Shown here: one piece after another, positions 1 to 7,094 of the stretch
Numbering within the stretch: position 1 is the stretch's first letter
Layout of the letters: the number at the start of each line of letters is the position of its first letter
Assembly (NCBI GenBank): GCA_014534295.1
Contig: JACVRU010000022.1
Coordinates: forward strand, 1 to 15,778
Reading direction: 5' to 3'
DNA: 15,778 bases
From: Thermoleophilia bacterium
GTDB taxonomy: Bacteria; Actinomycetota; Thermoleophilia; Gaiellales; Gaiellaceae
Position numbers and translations under genes: made by a program
The notes under the pieces: model-generated
What the model saw: the letters and a program-made list of their open reading frames with translations, nothing else
Told to the model about the DNA's origin: nothing
Database searches by the model: none

Positions 1-302
1 AGAAGATCCGGCGTCGGGCGGCGGTCCGCCTTGTAGCCCTCGTGCAGCTCGTGCCGCTCGACGGGGCGCGTGTCCCACGCGACCGCGACCGCCTTCGGCT
101 TGTAATCCGTCAGCAGCTTGAAGAGCATGTTCGTGAACCCGAGCAGCGCGTTCGTCGGGAAGCCCTCGCTCGTGGCGAGCTCCTCCGGGAGGGCGAAGAA
201 CGCCCGGTAGGCGAGGTTGTTGCCGTCCACGAGGAAGAGGTCTGCGTCGCGCACGGGCGCGTCGTCGAGGACGAGCTCGGCGCCGGTCAGGGTCTTCGGC
301 AC
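1..302 (-). CDS. polA: DNA polymerase I, N-terminal 5'-3' exonuclease part (partial at window edge)
   Basis: Only the first 100 or so residues are in the window; the gene runs off the left edge. The readable part contains LFLVDGNNLAYRAFF, then FPTNALLGFTNMLFKLL and AVAWDTRP. This is the start of the FEN-like 5'-3' exonuclease domain of bacterial DNA polymerase I: the first metal-binding Asp in LVDGN, the helix after NAL, and the Asp of VAWD. A stand-alone exonuclease paralogue has the same N-terminus and cannot be excluded. Two GTG starts are possible, at 302 and 254. I prefer 302 because all 17 codons between them end in G or C, like the rest of the gene, although most pol I proteins start close to the LVDGN strand. 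Neither has a good ribosome-binding site. The gene is divergent from the acetyltransferase gene starting at 328. Expected role: gap filling and primer or flap removal in replication and repair. Confidence 0.8.
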   Translation of the reverse strand, partial: MPKTLTGAELVLDDAPVRDADLFLVDGNNLAYRAFFALPEELATSEGFPTNALLGFTNMLFKLLTDYKPKAVAVAWDTRPVERHELHEGYKADRRPTPDL

Positions 303-308
303 GAGGCA

Positions 309-318
309 ACGGTATCGT
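309..318. promoter_or_regulatory. Possible interleaved divergent -10 elements
   Basis: The gap between the divergent starts is only 25 bases if the exonuclease gene starts at 302. It holds TATCGT on the plus strand (313-318) and TACCGT on the minus strand (314-309), both of the TAnnnT form of actinobacterial -10 boxes. Each lies about 8 to 10 bases from the facing start codon, which would make both transcripts leaderless; no Shine-Dalgarno sequence precedes either start. No clear -35 box was seen. This is a weak call from short motifs. Confidence 0.25.
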
Positions 319-327
319 CCGGCCGCG

Positions 328-1254
328 ATGCCGCGGCCCTTCTCCGACGACGACCTGGACGCTGCCGCCGCGCTGCTCGCCGAGCGGCACGCGAGCCACC
401 GGACCGCCGAGCCGCTGCTGCCCGCGGACGTCGACTTCCGCGCCGAGGTCGAGGCGCTGTGGCGCCGGCCCGGCGCCTCGGGGGCGATCTCGGAGGGCGG
501 CTTCCTGCTCGGAGCGCCCCGGGAGGACCGCATCTGGGGGCCGAACGTCTGGGTCGAGCTCGCAGGTCACGCGGTCGAGCAGGCGGAGGCGGCCCGCGAC
601 CTGTACGAGCTCGCCGCCCAGCGCTGGGTGGACGAGGGCAACACCCGCCACTACGTAGTCGTGCCCGCGACCGACGCGCAGCTCGTCGACGCCTGGTTCC
701 GGCTCGGCTTCGGGCAGCAGCACGCCTTCGGGATCCGAGAGGTGCCCGAGCAGACGGGGTTCCCGGAGGGGACCCGGGAGGCGGAACCGGCGGACGTCGA
801 CGCACTGGTGGCTCTCGGGCCACTCGTCGCCGATCACCAGGCGCTTGCGCCCGTCTTCGGCCCGGGTCGCCGTAAGGAAGAAGACGACGACGACTCACTC
901 CGCGGAGAGATACTCGAGGGGCTGCTGTCCGACGACGTCGCCGACGTCGTCGCCGTACGTGACGGGCGGATTGTCGGCTACTTCTACGTCGCTCCCGCCG
1001 AGCATTCCGGGATGCACGCCGGCCTCGCCAGGCCGCCGGGGGCGGCGTACCTCGCCTGGGCGGCGACGGCCCCGCAGGTCAGAAGCAGCGGCGTCGGCGT
1101 CGCGCTCACCGGGGCGGCCTTCGCCTGGGCCCGCTCGCGCCGCCACGACGTCATGGTCACCGACTGGCGCGTGACGAACCTCCTCTCCTCGCGGTTCTGG
1201 CCCGCGCGCGGCTTCCGCACGACCTTCCTCCGCCTCTATCGCTCCATTCCGTGA
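328..1254 (+). CDS. GNAT-family N-acetyltransferase, probable tandem two-domain type
   Basis: Predicted soluble 308-residue protein. The C-terminal part (about residues 215-308) has a GNAT layout: VAVRDGRIVGYFYV strand pair, then YLAWAATAPQVRSSGVGVAL with an R-x-x-G-x-G acetyl-CoA loop at residues 252-257, an Ala-rich helix, and a closing NLLSSRFWPARGFR segment resembling the usual N-x-x-A-x-x-F-Y-x-x-x-G-F motif. The N-terminal part ends in AWFRLGFGQQHAFGIREV, which resembles the end of a second, degenerate GNAT domain. A charged KEEDDDDS linker near residue 180 joins the halves. Substrate unknown. I chose the ATG at 328; an upstream in-frame ATG at 217 would lie inside the divergent exonuclease gene. 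The stop overlaps the next gene's start (GTGA), so the two are probably translationally coupled. It contains a single lysine. Confidence 0.7.
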   Translation: MPRPFSDDDLDAAAALLAERHASHRTAEPLLPADVDFRAEVEALWRRPGASGAISEGGFLLGAPREDRIWGPNVWVELAGHAVEQAEAARDLYELAAQRWVDEGNTRHYVVVPATDAQLVDAWFRLGFGQQHAFGIREVPEQTGFPEGTREAEPADVDALVALGPLVADHQALAPVFGPGRRKEEDDDDSLRGEILEGLLSDDVADVVAVRDGRIVGYFYVAPAEHSGMHAGLARPPGAAYLAWAATAPQVRSSGVGVALTGAAFAWARSRRHDVMVTDWRVTNLLSSRFWPARGFRTTFLRLYRSIP

Positions 1255-2747
1255 CCCGCATTCCCCTGCTCGCAGGGACGCGCGTTCAGGTGGTCGAGGC
1301 GCCGGCTGGCTCCGTCGTCCTCCGTCCTCCCCCGCCGGGGGAGGCGATCGCCGACGTCGCCGCGGCCGTCCGAGACGCTCTGAGGTACCCCCTCGACGGC
1401 CCGCCGCTGGCCGAGGTCGTGCCCGCGGGGGGCCGGGCGACGATCGTCGTCGAGCCGCCGGCCCTGCCGATCCCCGGGACGGAGCTCGACCCCCGGCGGC
1501 GCGCGGTCGAGGCCGCGTCCGCCGAGCTCGAGCGGGCCGGCGTTCCCCCGTCGCGCCAGACGCTGCTCGTGGCGGGCGGGCTCGCGCGGCGGCTCCCGCG
1601 GCGGGAGGTCGAGGCACTCGTCACGCGCGACCTCGCCCGCCGCTTCACGGGGCGCGTGGTGGTCCACGACGCCGAGGACCAGGGGCTGGTGGCGCTCGCG
1701 CCGGGGCTGCGGGTCAACCGCGAGCTCGTCGAGACCGACGCGACGGTCGTCGTCAGCGCGGCGCAGACGTTCCTCGACGGCGGGCCGGCCGTCCTGCTCG
1801 GGGCCGCGGGCCCCGAGGCGGGTCGCGCGGCCGGCGCAGAGTCGCTGCTCGAGACGCGGCGCTCCTGGGGCTGGCCGCTCGCGCTCGACCTCGAGCGGCT
1901 CCTCGCGGCCCGCGTGCCGCTGGTCGGCGCCTCGCTCGCCCTCGACCACCCGCGGCTCGGGGGCTTCCTCCGCGGCTACCCCTACGACGACGAGGCGCTC
2001 GAGCGGGTCGCACGCTCGCCGCTCCGCGTCGGCCTCGGCGTGCTTCCCGGGCGGCTCCGCACGCGTCTGATCGGCTCGCTCCGCACGGAGCTGACCGTCT
2101 CGACGGTCCACGGCGGACCGCCCTCCGTCGCCCATGCGGAAGCGCTGCTGCGCTCGATCGAGCTCCGTTCGGTGGCGCTCGACGCGCCGGTGGACGTGCT
2201 TTGCGTAGCGATACCGCACACGACCCCGTACATCCCCCGGGAGCGCCCGAATCCGCTGCTCGTCGCCTACCTCGGGCTCGCGTACGCGCTGCGGCTGTGG
2301 CGGGACGCGTTCCCCGTCGTCGACGGCGGCGCCCTGATCCTCGTCCACCGCTTCCACCGCGCCTTCGCCCACCCGACCCAGGCGCCCTACCGCGTCTTCT
2401 TCGGGGCCGCGCGGCTCGGGCGCGAGCCGGAGCACCTCTCCGAGGCGGAGCGCGCCGCGGGAGCCGATGCGCGCGCGCTCGAGCTCTACCGCTCCGGCCG
2501 GACCTGCCATCCGCTGCTGCCGTTCGCGGACTGGGCCGCCTGCCGGCCCGCGCTCGACCGGCTCGGCACGGTTCTCGTCGCGGGCTGCCGGGACGCGGTC
2601 GCGGCCCGTCAGCTCGGCTTCGTCCCTGCAAGGAGCATCCCTGCCGCGCTCGAGCTCGTCGCCGGGATGCTCGGCCGGGAGCCCCGCGTCGGGCTCCTCG
2701 TCACGCCGCCCTTCTTCCCCCTGCGGGTCGGGACGCCGACGCCCTAG
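1251..2747 (+). CDS. LarA/DUF2088-like protein with degenerate active site
   Basis: 498 residues from a GTG that overlaps the preceding stop by four bases. The N-terminal half follows the LarA (nickel-dependent lactate racemase)/DUF2088 order: a TIVVEPPALPIPG segment where LarA has its D-x-T-R-P strand, an LLVAGGLARR segment where LarA has the G-T-H-R motif, a VVHDAEDQ segment (His139), VNRELVETDATVVVSA, and FLDGGPAVLLGAAGPEAG where LarA has G-G-x-K. The known LarA catalytic His of the GTHR motif reads Ala here, and the protein has no lysine at all, so the lysine that tethers the nickel-pincer cofactor in Lactobacillus LarA is absent. It may therefore be a non-racemase member or a binding or scaffold protein; family assignment is by motif order only. 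The second half (about residues 300-470) has HTTPYIPRE and HRFHRAFAHP stretches as in the C-terminal LarA-like domain. Its TAG stop shares CTAG with the convergent alcohol dehydrogenase. Confidence 0.55.
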   Translation: MTRIPLLAGTRVQVVEAPAGSVVLRPPPPGEAIADVAAAVRDALRYPLDGPPLAEVVPAGGRATIVVEPPALPIPGTELDPRRRAVEAASAELERAGVPPSRQTLLVAGGLARRLPRREVEALVTRDLARRFTGRVVVHDAEDQGLVALAPGLRVNRELVETDATVVVSAAQTFLDGGPAVLLGAAGPEAGRAAGAESLLETRRSWGWPLALDLERLLAARVPLVGASLALDHPRLGGFLRGYPYDDEALERVARSPLRVGLGVLPGRLRTRLIGSLRTELTVSTVHGGPPSVAHAEALLRSIELRSVALDAPVDVLCVAIPHTTPYIPRERPNPLLVAYLGLAYALRLWRDAFPVVDGGALILVHRFHRAFAHPTQAPYRVFFGAARLGREPEHLSEAERAAGADARALELYRSGRTCHPLLPFADWAACRPALDRLGTVLVAGCRDAVAARQLGFVPARSIPAALELVAGMLGREPRVGLLVTPPFFPLRVGTPTP

Positions 2748-3700
2748 ACGACCAGCACCGCCGCGCCGCGGACCTCGCCTGCCCGGAGGCGCGCGAGGGC
2801 GTCGTTCGCCCGCTCGAGCGGATACTCCTCGACCTCGGTTCGCACGGGCACGGCAGGCGCGAGCGCGAGGAACTCCTCGCCGTCCCGCCGGGTGAGGTTC
2901 GCGACCGAGCGGACGACACGCTCGCCCCAGAGCAGCCCGTACGGAAACGAGGGAATGTCGCTCATGTGGATCCCCGCGCAGACGACGGTCCCGCCCCGGG
3001 CCAGGGCGCGCAGGGCGGCGGGGACGAGCTCGCCGGCCGTCGCGAAGACGATCGCCGCGTCGAGCTCGTCCGGGGCGGGGCCAAGCGCGTCCCCCGTCCA
3101 CTCGGCGCCGAGCTCGAGCGCGAGCGACTGCGCGGCCTCGTCGCCGGCGTGCGTGAACGCGAACACGCGCCGCCCCTGCCAGCGCGCGACTTGCACGAGG
3201 ATGTGAGCCGCGGCGCCGAAGCCGTAGAACCCCAGGCGCTCGGCCTCGCCGGCCAGCCGGAGCGCGCGGTAGCCGATGAGCCCGGCGCAGAGCAGTGGCG
3301 CGGCCTGCGCGTCCGGGTAACCGTCGGGCAGCGGGAAGCAGAAGCGGCGGGCGGCGACGGCGTGCTGCGCGTAGCCCCCGTCGAGCTGGTATCCCGTGAA
3401 GCGCGCCCGCTCGCAGAGGTTCTCGCGCCCGGACCGGCAGTACCGGCATTCGCCGCAGGTCCAGCCGAGCCAGGGGACGCCTAGGCGCTCGCCGGTCTCC
3501 ACGTCCTCGCCGACGATCTGGTGGCCCGGCACGAGCGGCAGCTTCGCGTCCGGCAGCTCCCCGTCGACGACGTGCAGGTCGGTGCGGCAGACGCCGCAGG
3601 CGCGTACGCGAAGCAGCACCTGCCCGTGCGCGGGCTCGGGCACCGGGAGGTCGACCGCCCGGAGGGGCGTGCCGGGAGCGTCCAGGACCATCGCCCTCAT
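2744..3700 (-). CDS. Zinc-dependent alcohol dehydrogenase family protein (MDR superfamily)
   Basis: 318 residues, last gene of the minus-strand operon. The N-terminal GroES-like domain has the catalytic-zinc Cys38 (ACGVCRTDLH) and His60 (VPGHQIVGE, with Gln where many family members have Glu). Structural-zinc cysteines 82, 85, 88 and 96 are all present in the CGECRYC...NLC loop. TGYQLDGGYAQHAVA and FCFPLPDGYP match the AdhA-like subgroup of zinc alcohol dehydrogenases. The Rossmann domain has GFYGFGAAAHILVQ; the end of the second strand (FAFTHAG) lacks the acidic residue typical of strict NAD binding, so NADP is possible. Expected reaction: reversible alcohol/aldehyde oxidoreduction in the cytoplasm; substrate unknown. 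At 318 residues it is slightly short for the family. The ATG overlaps the upstream stop as ATGA. Its position suggests a late step of the operon's pathway, which is inference. It has only one lysine. Confidence 0.85.
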   Translation of the reverse strand: MRAMVLDAPGTPLRAVDLPVPEPAHGQVLLRVRACGVCRTDLHVVDGELPDAKLPLVPGHQIVGEDVETGERLGVPWLGWTCGECRYCRSGRENLCERARFTGYQLDGGYAQHAVAARRFCFPLPDGYPDAQAAPLLCAGLIGYRALRLAGEAERLGFYGFGAAAHILVQVARWQGRRVFAFTHAGDEAAQSLALELGAEWTGDALGPAPDELDAAIVFATAGELVPAALRALARGGTVVCAGIHMSDIPSFPYGLLWGERVVRSVANLTRRDGEEFLALAPAVPVRTEVEEYPLERANDALARLRAGEVRGAAVLVV

Positions 3701-4326
3701 CCGGACCACGGCTCGCGCTCGAGCGCGGCCTCGAAGGCGGTTCGGTCGTGCAGGGGGTCTCCGTGGGAGACGAGGACGAGCTCGAAGGGCAGCTCGAGCA
3801 GCCTCCGCAGCGCCGGCAGGACGCACTCCTCGTGCCACGGAGTGGACCAGACACGGAGCTCCCCGCTGGGCGCGGTCAGCCCGTCCGCGAAGACGAGGGA
3901 CTGCTGCTCCGGGAGGTACAGCGGGGTCTCCGCCCGCCCGCGCCCGTCGTGGAGCGCGACGACGCCGCCGGGCAGCTCGGTCCCGGGCCAGACGGTCTCC
4001 AGGTCGGTCTCGGGGAGGTCGTGGCGGAAGTAGAGGTCGGGCCCGAAGCCCCGGGCGCTGTAGCGGCGGACGAAGAGGTCGACGTCCCGGACGTGGTCGG
4101 GCTTGAGGACGACGGCGGCGGTCGGCGGGCGCGCGTCGAGGCGGTCCCACACTGCCCCCACGTCCCCCGGGGGAGCGAGCGGGTCGAGTACGAGCACCTC
4201 GCCCCGGCTCTCGACGCAGACGGAGGCGACGAGCTCGTCCCAGCCATGCCCCGGCTGCCAGTCCGGGTGCGGCTGCCGCCAGAGCCACAGGCCCGGGGCG
4301 ACGTCGCGCGTCTCGCAGTGGCTCAC
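3697..4326 (-). CDS. Metallo-beta-lactamase-fold-like protein with degraded metal site
   Basis: 209 residues from a GTG overlapping the upstream ATPase stop (GTGA); its own stop overlaps the dehydrogenase start (ATGA). The layout resembles the MBL fold: an early GLWLWRQPHP strand region, VCVESRGEVLVLDPL, VVLKPDHVRDVDLF, QQSLVFADGL, and a closing LVLVSHGDP segment (His188). In the VVL strand loop, where active MBL enzymes have H-x-H-x-D-H, this protein reads P-D-H-V-R-D (residues 76-81). Only one position is kept, so a dinuclear metal site of the usual kind is unlikely. The strand positions and the final His-Gly-Asp-Pro are kept. Function unknown. Being tightly coupled to transporter and dehydrogenase genes points to a metabolic rather than resistance role. 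It has one lysine. The fold call is by pattern and moderately sure. Confidence 0.5.
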   Translation of the reverse strand: MSHCETRDVAPGLWLWRQPHPDWQPGHGWDELVASVCVESRGEVLVLDPLAPPGDVGAVWDRLDARPPTAAVVLKPDHVRDVDLFVRRYSARGFGPDLYFRHDLPETDLETVWPGTELPGGVVALHDGRGRAETPLYLPEQQSLVFADGLTAPSGELRVWSTPWHEECVLPALRRLLELPFELVLVSHGDPLHDRTAFEAALEREPWSG

Positions 4327-5066
4327 AGCACTTGACCGAGGAACTTCACCGTCCGCTCGTTCTGCGGGTGCTCGAAGAGCTGGCCGGGAGGGCCCTCCTC
4401 GACGATCCGGCCGTGGTCCATGAAGATCACGCGGTCGCCGACCTCGCGCGCGAAGCCCATCTCGTGCGTGACGACCACCATCGTCATGTGGAACTCCGTC
4501 GCCAGCGCGCGCATCACGTCGAGCACTTCCTTGATCAGCTCCGGATCGAGCGCGGAGGTGACCTCGTCGAAGAGCATCAGCTTCGGCCTCAGCGCCAGCG
4601 CGCGGGCGATCGCGACACGCTGCTGCTGCCCGCCGCTGAGGTGCCCGGGGTACGCGTCGGCCTTGCCCTCCAGGCCGACCTGGCGCAGGAGCTCGAGCGC
4701 CCGCGCGCGCGCGTGCTCCTTCGAGAGGCCGAGGACGTTGCGGAGAGCCAGCGTGATGTTTCCGAGGGCGGTCTTGTGCGGGAAGAGGTTGAAGGACTGG
4801 AAGACCATTCCGATCTGGGTCCGGGCGGCGTTCAGGTCGCAGCGGACGTCCGTGAGCTCGAGCCCTTCGAAGAACACCCGCCCCTCGGTCGGCTCCTCGA
4901 GCAAGTTGATCGTCCGCAGGAGCGTCGACTTCCCGGACCCAGAGGGGCCGATGACGACGAGCACCTCGCGCGGATGCACGGCGAGGTTCACGTCGCGCAG
5001 GACGTGCAGGTCGCCGAACCACTTTTGCACGTCCTCCAGTCGGACGAGGACCCCGTCGGAACTCAT
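4323..5066 (-). CDS. Polar amino acid ABC transporter ATP-binding protein (GlnQ-type)
   Basis: 247 residues, the normal size for PAAT-family ATPases. Walker A GPSGSGKST is at residues 40-48, the Q-loop at Gln90 in MVFQSFNLFPH, signature LSGGQ at 143-147, Walker B LMLFDE at 163-168, the D-loop SALDPEL, and the H-loop His201 in VVVTHEMGFA. The FNLFPH and THEMGFAREV stretches are characteristic of the amino-acid (GlnQ/HisP/ArtP) subgroup. The residue after the Walker B glutamate is Val rather than Pro (DEVTSALD), a variant found in this subgroup. It powers import by the permease encoded just upstream; the ATG overlaps that stop (ATGA at 5063-5066). An in-frame extension up to 5111 would lie inside the permease gene and was not chosen. 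Confidence 0.93.
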   Translation of the reverse strand: MSSDGVLVRLEDVQKWFGDLHVLRDVNLAVHPREVLVVIGPSGSGKSTLLRTINLLEEPTEGRVFFEGLELTDVRCDLNAARTQIGMVFQSFNLFPHKTALGNITLALRNVLGLSKEHARARALELLRQVGLEGKADAYPGHLSGGQQQRVAIARALALRPKLMLFDEVTSALDPELIKEVLDVMRALATEFHMTMVVVTHEMGFAREVGDRVIFMDHGRIVEEGPPGQLFEHPQNERTVKFLGQVL

Positions 5067-6136
5067 GCTCCGATGCCGGTCAGGCCGCTCCGCATGCGGC
5101 GCTCCAGCCACGTCACGACTCTGATCATAGGCAGCGTGACCACGAGGTATCCCGCGGCCGTCGCGACGAACCCCGTTGCGTTGAAGGTCTGCTGGAAGAT
5201 CTCGCGGCCGGCGGACATCAACTCCTGCTGCTGGAACGTCAGGCCGAGGAAGGCGACGAGAGACGTGTCCTTGATGAGGATCACGAACTCATTCGTGAAC
5301 GGCGGAATCACCCGCCGGACGGCCTGCGGAAGGATCACGAGTCTCATCGCCTTGAAATAGCCCATGCCGAGCGAACGGGCGGCTTCGAACTGGCCGCGCT
5401 CGATCGACTGGATCCCGGCGCGGAAGATCTCCGCTGAATAGGCGCCCGCGTTGAGCCCCAGCACGAGGATCGCCACCTGGTAGGCGCTGAGGTTGATCCG
5501 CAGACCGAGCGCTATCCCGAAGAAGAAAAAGCTGAGCTGCCACAGCAGCGGCGTGCCGCGGAAGAAGTTGATGTACAGCCGCGCCGGCGCCCTGACGACT
5601 GCGCGGCTCGAGAGCGCGAACATGGAGAGAACGAGCCCGATCGCGATCCCGATCGCCTCACCGGAGAGGGCCAGGATGATCGTGTTGCCGGCCGCGCGTA
5701 GAAAGTGCGTCGCGAATTCCTCCAGGATCGCGAACTCGAAGAAGTTCCGCGCGAAGACGTCCACGTTCCCGGAGCGGAACCACCAGTAGAGACCAACGAG
5801 GACAAGGGCCTGCGCGCCGAGAACCACCCCGGCGACCGCGCCCTCGCGGCTCGGCTTCGTCGGCAGCCGCCGATAGATCCAGGCCCCGAGGGCCACCCCG
5901 GCGAGGCCGAGAGCTGCCGCGACGAGCAGCACCGCTCCCTGCGCCCCGCTCGTAATGCCCTCCGCGAGCTGCTGCGAGGGTGTCCAGCCGAACGATGTCA
6001 GCACGCCGATCGTCCCGACGACCAGCACTCCGAGCGCACCCGCCCCGAGGAGTGCCGACGCTGCGGAGAGCGGCGTCTGCTCCCTGACGACGTAGCGGAA
6101 GCCCCGGTCCGGGGCGGTTTCGACCACCGTGCTCAT
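5063..6136 (-). CDS. Polar amino acid ABC transporter permease
   Basis: 357 residues from the ATG at 6136, which follows an AGGAGG site with 5-base spacing; an in-frame ATG at 6181 would put that site inside the gene. The C-terminal 220 residues are the His/Glu/Gln/Arg/opine-type permease domain (HEQRo/PAAT). They start with HFLRAAGNTIILALSGEAIG, continue through YINFFRGTPLLWQL, and carry the cytoplasmic EAA loop that contacts the ATPase (EAARSLGMGYFKAMRLVILPQ, about residues 246-266), then FTNEFVILIKDTSLV. The N-terminal 110 residues add about three more membrane helices, making it longer than the usual 220-250-residue PAAT permease. No partner permease is encoded nearby, so a homodimer is likely. 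A terminator-like hairpin lies between this gene and the binding-protein gene. Confidence 0.92.
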   Translation of the reverse strand: MSTVVETAPDRGFRYVVREQTPLSAASALLGAGALGVLVVGTIGVLTSFGWTPSQQLAEGITSGAQGAVLLVAAALGLAGVALGAWIYRRLPTKPSREGAVAGVVLGAQALVLVGLYWWFRSGNVDVFARNFFEFAILEEFATHFLRAAGNTIILALSGEAIGIAIGLVLSMFALSSRAVVRAPARLYINFFRGTPLLWQLSFFFFGIALGLRINLSAYQVAILVLGLNAGAYSAEIFRAGIQSIERGQFEAARSLGMGYFKAMRLVILPQAVRRVIPPFTNEFVILIKDTSLVAFLGLTFQQQELMSAGREIFQQTFNATGFVATAAGYLVVTLPMIRVVTWLERRMRSGLTGIGA

Positions 6137-6141
6137 GTCTC

Positions 6142-6147
6142 CCTCCT
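6142..6147 (-). promoter_or_regulatory. Ribosome-binding site of the PAAT permease
   Basis: AGGAGG on the minus strand, 5 bases before the ATG at 6136. It fixes the start and gives the permease independent translation initiation after the intercistronic hairpin, unlike its downstream neighbours, which start by overlap. Confidence 0.75.
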
Positions 6148-6164
6148 TGGGCCGGAAACGAGAA

Positions 6165-6188
6165 GGCCCGCGTGCGTTCACGCGGGCC
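6165..6188 (-). terminator. Intercistronic hairpin between binding protein and permease genes
   Basis: A perfect 10-bp stem (GGCCCGCGTG / CACGCGGGCC) closes a 4-base loop. On the minus strand it is followed by TTCTCGTTTCC, which is moderately T-rich. It lies 23 bases after the binding-protein stop and just before the permease ribosome-binding site. The likely role is partial termination or protection of the upstream mRNA 3' end, giving more binding protein than permease, as in many ABC import operons. The stem is seen directly; the function is inferred. Confidence 0.65.
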
Positions 6189-6211
6189 CTCCCGGTCCGA
6201 TCCTCGTCGCG

Positions 6212-7066
6212 TCAGCTTTCGGCGACGCTCCCGGCGGGAGCGTCGGGGAAGTACTTGTCATAGATCTGCTGGTACGTCCCGTCGTCGATCATCGCCTGGA
6301 GCGCCGCGTTGACCGCGTCGAGCAGCTCCTCGTTCTGCGGGTCGACGGCGAAGCCGTAGTCCTCGTCCGTGTCGATCACCTCGACGAGCTCGAGCGAGGG
6401 TCGCTTCGACGCCTCGTCGGCCGACGCGGGCTCGTCGAAGATGACGCCGGTCACGTTCCCGCCCTCGAGCGCCGTGTACGTGTCGGGCGCGTCCGGGAAC
6501 GAACGCACCTCGACGCCGTTCGGCTCCAGGTTCTCGCGTGCCCAGGCCTCGCCGGTCGTACCGGTCTGCACGGCGACGGTGTGGCCCGCTCCGAGGTCGT
6601 CGACCGACTGGATGTCGGGCGTGCGCTCGCTGTTGACGGTCAGCGACTGCTGCGCCCGGTAGTACGGGATCGTGAAGTTCACCTGTTCCTCGCGCTCGGG
6701 CGTGATCGTCGTGGCGGAGGCGACGAGGTCGTAGCGGCCCGCGGCGAGCTGCGTGAAGATCGTGTCGAAGGCCGTGTCGCGCCAGTCCGTGGTCAGGTTC
6801 AGGCGGCCGGCAATCTCCTCGACGAGCTCGACGTCGAAGCCGGTCAGCTCGCCGCCCTCGCGGAACTCGAAGGGCGCGAACGGGATGTCGGAGCCGACGG
6901 TGAGGGCCCCCTCCTCGAGCGTGTTGAACGACGGCGCCGTCGTCCCGGTCTCCGTGGCGGTCTCGCCCCCCGTGGCGTCCTCGTCGTCGTCGCCGCCGCA
7001 CGCGACTGCGGCCAGGACGAGGACGAGCGCGACGAGCAGGCCGAGAATCAGAGTCCTCTTGCTCAC
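6212..7066 (-). CDS. Polar amino acid ABC transporter substrate-binding lipoprotein
   Basis: 284 residues from a GTG with an AAGGAGGG site just upstream. The N-terminus is a lipoprotein signal: SKR, a Leu/Val-rich helix, then AAVAC with Cys23, followed by an Asp/Glu/Thr-rich linker. The mature part is a family-3 solute-binding protein: LTVGSDIPFAPFEFREGG, GFDVELVEEIAGRL, WRDTAFDTIFTQLAAGRYD, TPEREEQVNFTIPYY, LGAGHTVAVQTGTTGEAW and, near the C-terminus, LDAVNAALQAMIDDGTY. The Thr/Arg segment TPERE is where this family contacts the alpha-carboxylate. It binds an amino acid outside the membrane and delivers it to the permease; the exact ligand cannot be read. It follows the AcnX small subunit by 28 bases, so uptake and AcnX chemistry are probably linked. 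Confidence 0.93.
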   Translation of the reverse strand: MSKRTLILGLLVALVLVLAAVACGGDDDEDATGGETATETGTTAPSFNTLEEGALTVGSDIPFAPFEFREGGELTGFDVELVEEIAGRLNLTTDWRDTAFDTIFTQLAAGRYDLVASATTITPEREEQVNFTIPYYRAQQSLTVNSERTPDIQSVDDLGAGHTVAVQTGTTGEAWARENLEPNGVEVRSFPDAPDTYTALEGGNVTGVIFDEPASADEASKRPSLELVEVIDTDEDYGFAVDPQNEELLDAVNAALQAMIDDGTYQQIYDKYFPDAPAGSVAES

Positions 7067-7070
7067 GTGC

Positions 7071-7076
7071 CCTCCT
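7071..7076 (-). promoter_or_regulatory. Ribosome-binding site of the PAAT binding lipoprotein
   Basis: AGGAGG within AAGGAGGG on the minus strand, 4 bases before the GTG at 7066. Together with the permease site it is among the strongest inside the operon, consistent with high expression of the binding protein. Confidence 0.7.
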
Positions 7077-7094
7077 TCTGCCGTAGGTCGCGCA

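Noticed and set aside
217..327. Upstream ATG for the acetyltransferase
   Set aside because: The extension would lie inside the divergent exonuclease coding region and shows no GNAT-like sequence.
1236..3854. Very long minus-strand frame spanning the LarA-like gene and the dehydrogenase
   Set aside because: It crosses three real genes in other frames and has an Arg/Pro/Ala-rich product; an artefact of few stop codons at high GC.
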